Below are positions 54,660 through 64,000 of a stretch of 64,000 bases of DNA, piece by piece. The DNA is taken from assembly GCA_035771165.1 (NCBI GenBank), contig JAWNZC010000408.1, forward strand, positions 2,914,001 through 2,978,000, read 5' to 3'. Positions within the stretch are counted from its first letter, which is position 1. Each line of letters begins with the position of its first letter. Origin of the DNA: Paragorgia papillata. Taxonomy: Eukaryota > Cnidaria > Anthozoa > Scleralcyonacea > Coralliidae. The position numbers and the translations under genes are program-made. The notes under the pieces are model-generated. The model searched no databases. It worked only from the letters and a program-made list of their open reading frames with translations, and was not told the DNA's origin.

Positions 54660-56722
54660 CTAAATCCGGCCTCATAGTATGGCGCGCCGTTTCGGCCAAA
54701 AATGGTCGAGAAAAAAAAACGCGTCGAGATTTCCGCAAAAACTAGTCGAGAAATAAAAACGTGTCGAGATTTCCGCAAAAACTAGTCGAGAAATAAAAAC
54801 TCGTGTCGAGATTTCGGCAAAAACAAGTCGAGAATATAAAACGTGTTGAGATGTTCATTTTTTAATCATACTTTTTGAGCTGGTCGAGAATTAATTTCTG
54901 TCTCGCTGACAGCATGGGTGAAGTGATACGGGGAGGGTCACAAATATTTTCCAAAGGGGGAAATAACCAATCACTTTATACTTTCTATGGGTAGGTAGGA
55001 TTGTACTAACTAGTGTATTCTGATCGCCAAGCTAGCGAAGATGACGCAATTTCGGATAATCATCGATTGTAGAGAACGGGCCCGTATAAGTGAACGCCAC
55101 TGCGAAGCGACTCATATAAAAACAATGGCGATGCAGTCGTTCGGTCGTGACATGGCGTTCGGTAACTCGCGTTCCGCGCTAACTATAACCCAATAATGAA
55201 TCGTCAGATTTTTCGTCAAGTTATACAAATGTCGACTGGTTTGCGTCTGAACTCCGACTGAACTTTTTGTAATTTTTTTTCCGACTGAACTTTGACAACT
55301 TTATCGTAAAGTAAGAAAACACTTCAATTCTTCGACGACGAACCCTCGGGGGTGGGGTCGGCCGGGGGCGGAATTGTATAAACAATCTGAGCACGAAGAG
55401 AAGTAATTTACTCTTATGTTGATTCTTATATGTCTATAATCTGCAGCAACTGTATGGCGACATTAACTGGCCAACAATCGGCGCTGAAACGACTTGCAAA
55501 GAAATGAAAGCATGCACTGAAATACTGTGGCTTGACTTTGAATCATATTTCTTGTTTACTTCCCACTTAACACATGTCTGTCGCGAATTAATTATCCTTA
55601 TCCGTAACGCGCTGACATTTTCTAATATTAGCAATTGGAAAAAAAGACGTTTTGTGCTTGAAAGAGTAGACTATTAGTATAGTTGGCTTACGAGAGTAAG
55701 TCACGAAAACCTTTTCAGACTTACAAACATAACTATTCAGTCAAAACGTTTTCAATTGACAGTAATAAGTAATTTCTAGTTTATTCAAATTAGAACCAGC
55801 TGGAACTCCTACGGTAATATGTAATCATCTAGACATACGTCAATGTCATTGTAAACTTGGAGTGACAATATATGTCAATTAGAGTAGGCTAGATCGGGAA
55901 GAAACTGAACGTTTGCGAGACTATACGCTTGGTAAAAAACGTTGCTATAGTATAATCATGTAAAGATAAAGATAAAGAAAGAACGTAGTGATCAGTATTG
56001 TACCTATTTACAGTAGTATTGTGCAAATAGTTACTCTTGGTTGTGTTTGTGAATATAGCTAACTGACTGGCCATAGCTAATAGTTGTTTAAGGCGTCCCC
56101 CCCCCCCCCCAGCGTTCGTCGTCGAAGAAGAATTAGGCTTCATTCGTCGTTTTTAATTAATTTTCCCTGTCGTGGTCGTTGTCGTTGAAGTGTTTTCTTA
56201 TTTTACGATAAAGTTGTCAAAGTTCAGTCGGAAAAAAAAATTACAAAAAGTTCAGTCGGAGTTCAGACGCAAACCAGTCGATATTTGTATAACTTGATGA
56301 AAAATCTGACGATTCATTATTGGATTATAGTTAGCGCGGAACGCGAGTCACCGAACGCCGCATGTCACTGCCGAACAACTGCATCACCATACTATCATAC
56401 CCATAGAAAGTATAAAGTGATTGGTTATTTCCCCCTTTGGAAAATATTTGTGACCCTCCCCGTATCACTTTACCCCATGCTGTCAGCGAGTCAGAAATTA
56501 ATTCTCGACCAGCTCAAAAAGTATGATTAAAAAATGAACATCTCAACACGTTTTATATTCTCGACTTGTTTTTGCCGAAATCTCAACACGTTTTTATTTC
56601 TCGACTAGTTTTTGTGGAAATCTCGACACGTTTTTATTTCTCGACCATTTTTGGCCGATTCTCGACGCGTTTTTTTTTCTCGACCATTTTTGGCCGAAAC
56701 GGCGCGCCATACTATGCCCCAT
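54660..56722. repeat. 2.06-kb inverted repeat, arms about 530-660 bases
   Basis: Arms begin GGCGCGCCGTTTCGGCCAAA and contain three to four units of TAGTCGAGAAATAAAAACG, then GTGATACGGGGAGGGTCACA and CCGACTGAACTTTGACAACT. The spacer 55321-56191 has no recognisable gene. Confidence 0.88.
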
Positions 56723-57013
56723 CCAGTTTTATTGAGATCAGTGGTCGAGACTCGAGATAAAGAGATTGATGGTTGAGATTTCCGACTGTATATATCGGTC
56801 AGCGGACAGCGGTGATAACCACAAATCAATGGTCGGTACTTTAAATAGGCGTAAACGAAACGTGTCATATTCGGTAACTAGTATCCTATGTACCCCTACG
56901 CGTCGCGAATGGTTACACATGTGTTCAGTGCATGTGTTTAATATTTATGATGGCGGGTAATTCTGATTCAGGTAGGAATAATACCACTTTTGTCAGGTTT
57001 GGCTTGCCATAGT

Positions 57014-57790
57014 GTTTAACAATTATTCGCCGAAGGCGAGGTGAATATCGGTGTTTAATTTATTATCGAGTCGGTTTTCTTTGTTCTTCCGAGGTCTTTA
57101 TATCGCATAAAGACCTTGAATAATAATTAGATACGAAATGAAGAAAAAAACAAGGAAAATCTTTGTCCAAGGTGGAAAAAAAAGACAAAACTTTGTTGGA
57201 AAACCTCCTCGATAATAAATTAAGTCAGATAAATCCCTCGTTCTCGGGATTTATCTATTACTTAGTATAAATACACAGGTGATTATAGAAAATCTCGTGC
57301 GATGATTGGTCGAGCTACCTCGGATTAATTCTCGATAATCACCTACAGCGTTTATTCAAAATGCCAGCCGGCATTGTTTCAACCGCCAGCCGGTTTGTCA
57401 ATGACAGAAGAGGAAATTAACAATTTTAAAGAAAACGCTGTTCCTAAAAGTATGAAAATGTGTATTTATACTAAAACGATTATTCGCCTCAGGCTCAGTG
57501 AATATCGGTGAATAATAACCTCGACTTCGTCTCGGTTATTATACACCGATATTCACCTCGCCTTCGGCGAATAATTAAATAATAACCGAGACGAAGTCGA
57601 AGGCGAATAATTGTTTTAGTATAAATACACATTTTCGTACTTTTAGGAACAACATTTTCTTTAAAATTGTTAATTTCCTCGTCTGTCGCATTGACAACTT
57701 GGTGATTATCGAGAATTAATCCGAAGTAGCTCGACCAATCAGCGCGCGTGATTTTCTATAATCATGCACCTGTGTATTTATACTAAAGTC
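57014..57790. repeat. nested palindromes (TATTCGCCGAAGGCGAGGTG family)
   Basis: The outer pair GTGATTATAGAAAATC.CG..TGATTGGTCGAGCTAC is inverted at 57690-57785. A central palindrome of TTATTCGCC/GGCGAATAA lies at 57476-57632. Confidence 0.7.
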
Positions 57791-58125
57791 AATTATTTAA
57801 AAAAGGCCGGAGGAGAGTGAATGATTTCTTAGCCATTTTACCTAGACTTTTTCTAGTACCACTGTCACTGCCACTGTACTGTACCAGAGAGAAATACTCC
57901 ATATTAGAGCATTATGACGTTTGTGTGTAAAAAGGTCAATATAATATTAGTAGCTGTTCATACATAAGCCCGGACTGTGCCGCGGGCTAGTTCGTGTCAC
58001 AAAATTCTTCCTTCGGCCACAAGAAGAGATTTGAATAATCCTTAGGATTCGTTTATATCTAAACTAAACCAATTTTGGTATATGTGAGTTTTAAAACCGC
58101 AGTACGATCCTTAATCACAGAGGCG

Positions 58126-58260
58126 TACGTAGGAAGATGTTTTGGGTTAGGGGGGGGGGGGCTGAAAGACGAACCGCTAGGGAGGTCCGGAGGTCTCTGA
58201 AATGGCATTTCCTGCATTTTGAGAAGAGATTTCTGAAGATTATAAAATACCAATTAATTA
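58126..58260. repeat. hAT-like end fragment
   Basis: CAGAGGCGTACGTAGGAAG, then a G run and AAATGGCATTTCCTGCATTT, as in the 39.03-kb element. Confidence 0.5.
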
Positions 58261-58463
58261 TACATCTTTGCTCTAAATCGCCAATTAGCAGGAATTAAAC
58301 ACATCAAGTACCACTCAACAGAACATTTAAATTTACCTTCTTACTCCTTGGAGTCCGAAAAAAGAAAGATTGGATGTTTCTTTGAGCCATCACACGTGTA
58401 TATTAGGTGGGGGGGGGGCTAAATATAGTACTTAGGCTATATCATTCGACCTTCAGCTCCCAA

Positions 58464-58625
58464 CTTGACCTGTAGCTCAGTTGGTATATCGGACTAGTAA
58501 ACCGAAGGTCGCGGGTTCGAATTCCAGTCGGGCCAAGTAGAGTTTTCTCTACTTGTCCAGTTTGGTTCGTCACTCGGAGTAACACAGTTATTATTATTCT
58601 CCACCCGAGTTCATTGTCCCACAAT
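58464..58625 (+). repeat. tRNA-Thr(AGT)-like SINE or MITE head
   Basis: Contains an A box (TAGCTCAGTTGGTA), an anticodon-loop-like ACTAGTAAA, and a B box (GGTTCGAATTCC) ending GGGCCA. The D-arm/anticodon junction is shortened by about three bases. It continues into AGTAGAGTTTTCTCTACT, shared with 44742-44880, so it is a tRNA-derived repeat rather than a functional tRNA gene. Confidence 0.7.
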
Positions 58626-59018
58626 AATCATTTGAAAAATATCAAAGTACTGACGTTTCAAGCTACTAAAGTCCTTCATCAAAGTAATTCAGTAATTCTT
58701 GAGAGATAAATCTCATAGAAGATATAAATAAATAATTAACGATGCGGTTTAAATAACACTGACTTATTTCTCGCAAAAATTGTAGAAATTCAATCGAAGG
58801 ATAAGCAGTTGGCAGACGAGGTTGCATTGTCAGGAGTGCAAGAAAGATTAACTTTAGGTTGGAAGTAACGTCGGCAAAGGGGAAGCATGACGAAAATGAG
58901 CTCTGTACTGCACTCTATGTGGCCGTATCAAACTGATTGTACATTTAATGATGAACAGTTGGAGATTTAAATTAGTACAATGCAACCCAGTATGAGTAAA
59001 TTAAAATGAGTACAGACC

Positions 59019-59226
59019 CAATCTCGTTCCCACGTTCCCCACCCGGGAAACGAGAGACTCTGGGATAATCCGTTTCACATCGATATTTCATTGGCTGAAC
59101 ACAGCGAACTCTATAAAACTCTTCTTCCGGATAACAAGAATCCTGTGATGGCGTGAACGGATTATCCCAGAGCCTCTCGTTTTCCGCCCGCTGGGTAAGG
59201 GGAACGTGGGCTCTGGGAACGAGATT
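59019..59226. mobile_element. foldback, CAATCTCGTTCCCA family
   Basis: Short version of 43287-43702 with the same arms (GAGACTCTGGGATAATCCGT) and about 75 bases between them. Confidence 0.75.
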
Positions 59227-59494
59227 ATATCATTAGGTAATATCAATATATATAGCGATCAATGGAATTAAGTATTTGCTACATGGCTTTCCAAAGTATC
59301 TCCGACATTGGCGAGTAAACTCATCTGACGTTTAAACAGAGTTAAAAGATTATAATTATCACAATGCGCGTGCATGTGCATGTAAGGTTAATAAGTAAAA
59401 AAATTAATTCAAACGACAATTCTCAAATAAAATGCAACGGCAACGCGGGATACAGCGAGTGGAAATGACAACAAAATGAGCTCTAATTGTATCC

Positions 59495-59710
59495 TAGGGG
59501 TTTCTCTATTGACGAGTAAAATCGTCTGGCGTTAGCCAGAGAATAATCGTCTGCCATTAGCCAGAGTAAAATCGTCTGGCGTATAGTCAGAGCAAAATTC
59601 TACAGTATACGCGCTTGGTATTGAAAAGGTTAAGAGAGATAGGTTAAGCCTTAGAGTACCAGGGGTTTCCCTGTTGACGAGTAAAATCGTCTGGCGTTAG
59701 TCAGAGTAAA
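59495..59710. repeat. imperfect tandem repeat, GAGTAAAATCGTCTGGCGTT
   Basis: Four to five copies of the unit with TAGCCA or TAGTCA between them. The same unit surrounds the transposon at 50981-51882. Confidence 0.75.
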
Positions 59711-59716
59711 ATACTA

Positions 59717-59937
59717 AAGGCCTGGCCAAACGCTTTCAACATTTCATTCAACATCGTTCAACATTGTTGAATTCAACAGTAATTCATGTTGAAAGCGTTT
59801 GACCACCCTGCTGAATGATGTTGAACGTTGTTGAATGGTGTTGAACGAAATTTGAATATGTTCAAATTTTCGTTCAACATGCGTACAATAATGTTGAACG
59901 ATGCTGCATGAAATGTTGAAGCGTTTGGCCAGGCCTT
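59717..59937. mobile_element. AAGGCCTGGCCAAACGC foldback, copy 2
   Basis: Same ends as 40093-40503, shorter. Copied again at 60287-60508 by the tandem duplication. Confidence 0.8.
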
Positions 59938-61081
59938 AAAGTATACGTCCTTGGTACTCGAAGGGTTAATGTTGGAAAGTTTATCAAAGTAAATTGCTAA
60001 TGTCTCGTTTTCCGCCCGCTGGGTAAGGGGAACGTGGGCTCTGGGAACGAGATTATATCATTAGGTAATATCAATATATATAGCGATCAATGGAATTAAG
60101 TATTTGCTACATGGCTTTCCAAGGTATCTCCGACATTGGCGAGTAAACTCATCTGACGTTTAAACAGAGTTAAAAGATTATAATTATCACAATGCGCGTG
60201 CATGTGCATGTAAGGTTAATAAGTAAAAAAATTAATTCAAACGACAATTCTCAAATAAAAATAAAAATATCAAAAATAAAATACTAAAGGCCTGGCCAAA
60301 CGCTTTCAACATTTCATTCAACATCGTTCAACATTGTTGAATTCAACAGTAATTCATGTTGAAAGCGTTTGACCACCCTGCTGAATGATGTTGAACGTTG
60401 TTGAATGGTGTTGAACGAAATTTGAATATGTTCAAATTTTCGTTCAACATGCGTACAATAATGTTGAACGATGCTGCATGAAATGTTGAAAGCGTTTGGC
60501 CAGGCCTTAAAGTATACGTCCTTGGTACTCGAAGGGTTAATGTTGGAAAGTTTATCAAAGTAAATTGCTAATGTCTCAACACAACTGTATCAGTTTATAT
60601 ATATAGAAACTAAAACTTATTATGGTAATAGATGAACTCAATATGGCCCGCAATGACCGATTAAGCTATATAGAGGAAAGTAAAAAGGTGGTGTAAAGTG
60701 GAAACTGCCAGGAATAATTTTGATAACGAAATACTGACGATTATCATAGTAAAATGTCGGGCGAAGCTAGGGCTCCGGTCGAAACGTCGGTATTCCGCGG
60801 CATTATCAGAACTATATTCTCGGCAGTACCGGTAAGTGGACCACCTTTTCACTATATTCTGATCTCTATATTAAGCTACTGGCAGTAAAAAATGACTGGA
60901 AACATAAAAAACAGCCACCTGGCATGTGTTTCACTATATTTCAGTATTTTAATAGAATACTGAATATTCCTAAACAAACTATGCCTGGAAAACAGTCAGA
61001 TGTCTCTTTTAGAACTAGAAATGAAAGAAACCACCACCACTAATCAAGATTCATCTCTAATAAAGATGGAAGGAGACTTAC

Positions 61082-61138
61082 CGAGTCACTGTCATCGAAT
61101 CCTAAGTTGATAGAATGATGCCTATAAAAGTGGCTCAT
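61082..61138 (-). CDS. candidate alternative first exon (1c)
   Basis: ATG at 61138 in an A-rich context, 19 codons (MSHFYRHHSINLGFDDSDS), then a GTAAGT donor in phase 0. Short and acidic at the end, like exons 1a and 1b, but without clear sequence identity. It could equally be a chance ATG-to-donor segment or the first exon of another transcript. Confidence 0.35.
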
Positions 61139-61429
61139 TTTTTCAGTCACTGATTCTTTTGAAAAAATATTAACTTCACTGTTCAAAGGACATGTTTACC
61201 ATTTATTTTATGCAAAATTTTAAAAAAATCGAATGCAAATGATGGGAAGATTGCGTCCCGCTGCATTACAAAAACGTCATGTGGTGACAAGGTTTTTCTC
61301 AGTTTTCTCACAACTCTAAAGCCCGCGCTACACAATCTACAACTCTTTTATGATATAATATGAACATGTTTTCTGATTGGCTATAAGTAACCAATCACAT
61401 TGCCAATTCGTTTACATACTCGTGCCTAA

Positions 61430-62331
61430 CGTTAGGAAACTAATAGTCATGTGGGGTGTTTTGAGCCTTTTGATTGGTTAAATCGCATTCAATCAGTTTG
61501 CAAGATGGTTGAAACCATGGGCACAGAATAGAAATACAACCAGAAGTCCAACTCGCGTCGGAACCTTTGAAGTTTATGTCCTCCCGCATGTCGCCTCGCG
61601 CATCTTGATTCCCCACCATCCCCATCCTGGCAAGTTCCCCCGGCAGTGTGGACCTTCAAAAGAAGGTTAAAACTGCCGGGGGGAACTTGCCAGGATTGTG
61701 TAGGATGGCGTAGGACATTGCGTAGGATCGCGTCGGATGGCGTAAAATATCGCACCTGCGCATTGCATTGAAGAAATGTGGACAAGTTGTCACTCGAGTT
61801 GGACTTCTGGTTGTAATTTGTATTTCTATATTTCTGTGCCATGGGTTGAAAATTGTGATCAATGTCACGAATGGCGCGAGTATGCTTGTTTTATTGAGGT
61901 TTTTAAGCGAACTTTTCCGCAAATTCTTCATATTCTCATATTCAGATGAATATGTTGACGTTTCAAATGATTTTTTCACCTTACAAACCTGCCTAAGTCA
62001 CAATCAAGTGTTCGAGGTAAACGTTGTTGATCTTTGATGTTTCGTGTTGTTGTGAAGAAACTGGAGTCGCAAAATAATACTTTGTTTTGCTCGGAATTTG
62101 CAATGCATATTTTAACTAGTAAACCTTGATATGTCCTTTTAAAATTAGTAAAATAGACGGGCATTCTATCGTATTGTGGCTTTGTTGTATTTACATGCAG
62201 TTCAATTATTATATTTTAAGCTGTATTAATCCTAAACTTTGAGTATACAAGGGTATTTAAGCTTGTCAATTTCAACCAGGTTGTTCTGCTCACACCATCA
62301 AGTTTCCTATCCAGTCTTTTTACTATCCATG
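61430..62331. mobile_element. second copy of the 17.4-kb DNA transposon
   Basis: From GGAAACTAATAGTCATGTGGGG to CCTATCCAGTC.TTTACTATCCATGG it follows 17450-18152. The left end is truncated, and a palindromic insert (61516-61850) interrupts it. The coding remnant is at 61913-61997. Confidence 0.75.
61516..61850. mobile_element. nested foldback, ATGGGCACAGAA.AGAAATACAA ends
   Basis: Ends CCATGGGCACAGAATAGAAA and ACCAGAAGTCCAACTCG with complements on the right; inner pair CTGGCAAGTTCCCCCGGCAG. Not present in the sister copy at 17.4 kb. Confidence 0.75.
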
Positions 62332-64000
62332 GTCAAATAGTAAGATCTACCCAATATCATATGAACATATTGTTTTCTGATTAGCTATAAGTAGCCAATG
62401 ATCACATTGTCAATTCCTTTCCATGCTGGTTACTGATTATTCAGACCGTTTTCCATCCACTTCACGCCTAAGGTAACGAAATATAGCGTTTTTTTGTTTC
62501 GTTTTTTTACTAAAAGTCATTAGTTCTGCTCGACAGCTCACAAAATAAAGAAAAACGCTACGTTTCGGTACGGTACGGTTGAAATGGAAAACGGCAGGGG
62601 TGTAGGAACCAGGGGGAAACGGGGCATGCCCCCCCCCAACTTTGTCATGAAGTGCCCTTTTTGCAACAGAAAAGTGCCCTTTTTATGATAAAACATGAGT
62701 TTCAAGTGCCCTTTTGAAGTCCTATCCCCTGAACAAGTTGTGCCCTCCAAGATCAACTTGCTTCCTATGCCACTGGAAAACAGTCTTTAGGGTTAGGGGT
62801 TTTGTTTGGGTTAGGTTGCTTAAACCAATCAGAAACCTTCTTAGAAGACGTACAGTAAGTGGCAAGCCAACCCAACTAGCTGGCACACAGGATGTCATTC
62901 TACACCTGGGGTATAATTATGCAGCAGCAGTATGCACTCAGCTGTTTTCACTTGGTGTAGGCTGCGTTTCCTCATCAAAGCATACACTAGACTTAATTAA
63001 AATAATACGATGATGGAAATAAATAGCTGACTTTAATCCTAACCCTAAACACAGTGGTCCGAGACATTTATAGACACCATGTCATAAAGACCTTGTTTCA
63101 CTTTATAGCTAAAGATTTTTCATTGACACGAGGATAGGGGAGAAAACCTCTCATATAACCTTGGTCAGTTAAACTGATCATGCAAGTAATAATGCAACAC
63201 TGTTTACAAAGGCTGCATGCAGCCTGGGCATAGTGAAGGCTATACGTTTGGAAGGGGGTGGGTGCATGACTCAATTTTTCCAACGAAATGGTTTGGATTA
63301 ATCCATGCTTTTTGTTGTGGTTTATTTTAATATTCATGAATCAAAATATGGATTTTGTTTAGACATGTAATCAGATTATATTTCTTTATCTCAACTGACT
63401 ACACCCCTGCTTGCATATGTGCATGAGTTTTAATTTATGCACCTACAGTACCAATAATACATACAGTAATTAATTCAGTGGTGGATCTAGGATTTTAAAT
63501 TAAAAGGACAGTACCCAGAAGGGCACCGTCAAGGGGGGGGGGGGGCATGTCAGGAAATGACTAAATGTCCTACCTTTTCCCAAGCATTGCCCAATGAGCC
63601 CAAGGAAGAATTTGACTTAGACCGAAGTTGCTTCTTTCTAGGAGACAAATATCCTGCCACAATTCCACTTCTTAGTGGAGACACGGAATCAATTTTATTC
63701 ATTTTCCAAGATACCATATCTACTGAATCAATGAATAAATATTATTAAAAAAAAAATAAAATAGGACTATATACATGTATCATTATAAAGCTTTCTTCAT
63801 AATAATTTTAATAAGGCATAAATCTATTTGTTCATGCAGGCTTTTTTACAAGCTGAAGTTAATGCTCATATAACTATATAGTCTAATTATTATAATTATG
63901 ATCAGAGAACTCCTCTGGAACCCCATTGAAATCCTTGTCCACTCCCCCCCCCCCCTAACACTCCTCATATCTAAAGTTGTAGCACTTTATCTCAAACAAA
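62332..64000. other. right end of window: no gene recognised
   Basis: Two hAT-like starts, CAGGGGTGTAGGAACCAGGG at 62595 and CAGTGGTGGATCTAGGATTT at 63478 (compare CAGGGGCGGATCTAGGATTT at 19788). G or C runs at 62630, 63533 and 63943. A short plus-strand open frame (63557-63748) is not assignable. Confidence 0.5.

Larger units (their letters stand above)
53255..57011. mobile_element. composite palindromic element, TATGGCAAGCCAAACCTGAC ends
   Basis: The left end TATGGCAAGCCAAACCTGAC, then AAAAGTG, is matched inverted at 56985-57011. It encloses a tandem repeat (53310-53490), a hAT MITE (53900-54639) and a 2-kb inverted repeat (54660-56722). No target duplication was recognised. Confidence 0.6.
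59175..60577. repeat. recent tandem duplication
   Basis: 59175-59432 recurs at 60003-60260 with about one difference, and 59711-60006 recurs at 60281-60577 with a single one-base indel. The first unit also holds 59433-59710, which is missing from the second. Junction microhomology TCTC. Confidence 0.9.

Noticed and set aside
54428..54745. 105-codon plus-strand frame at 54.4 kb
   Set aside because: Runs across the border between a hAT MITE and a palindromic repeat; no domain recognised.
58464..58540. Functional tRNA-Thr gene
   Set aside because: The region between the D arm and anticodon stem is shortened and the sequence continues into a dispersed repeat; treated as a tRNA-derived element.
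60661..60852. 63-codon minus-strand frame at 60.7 kb
   Set aside because: Sequence resembles non-coding repeat DNA with a TCGAAACGTCGG motif; no protein similarity recognised.

Overview
This window is intron-rich, repeat-dense animal DNA. The protein families present and the style of the repeats suggest a cnidarian, most likely an anthozoan such as a coral or sea anemone. That assignment is inference; no species marker was seen. No bacterial features, rRNA gene arrays or CRISPR arrays are present.

The one clear host gene is a melastatin-type TRP cation channel (TRPM, closest in feel to TRPM2) on the minus strand. I rebuilt 18 coding exons from 41251 down to 623 by matching conserved TRPM segments and placing GT/AG splice sites. 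Every exon junction closes in phase, except for one extra base inside exon 17. The exons cover the N-terminal MHR domain (exons 2-13), a long acidic linker (14-15), S1-S2 (16), S3-S4 (17) and S5 to the start of the pore (18). S6, the TRP helix and any C-terminal enzyme domain lie left of position 1. Two further short ATG-to-donor exons at 52927-53049 and 61082-61138 look like alternative 5' exons, because they have the same phase-0 donor and one shares motifs with exon 1.

The introns hold many mobile and repetitive elements. Intron 8 carries a complete 5.47-kb hAT transposon (19788-25255) with an 8-bp target duplication, terminal repeats and an apparently intact two-exon transposase of about 1051 residues. 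The transposase carries an N-terminal vertnin/OTU-like segment. Other elements are: a BED-type hAT remnant (28.2-28.8 kb); two non-autonomous hATs with 8-bp duplications (39.0 and 53.9 kb); three elements with 9-10 bp duplications (43.3, 48.6 and 51.0 kb); a mariner-type MITE (18.7 kb); a TTAA foldback family; a LINE 3' end (5.5 kb); 5S-rRNA-derived SINEs (13.8, 20.3 and 34.6 kb); tRNA-derived repeats (4.6, 44.7 and 58.5 kb); and many foldback elements.

Introns 4 and 13 consist almost wholly of simple tandem repeats, and the long ORFs in them are artefacts. From 53 kb to the right end there is no confident gene apart from the possible 5' exon at 61.1 kb. That stretch holds palindromic composite elements, a recent tandem duplication (59.2-60.6 kb) and a second copy of a DNA transposon also found at 17.4 kb. 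The two copies share a short conserved coding remnant.
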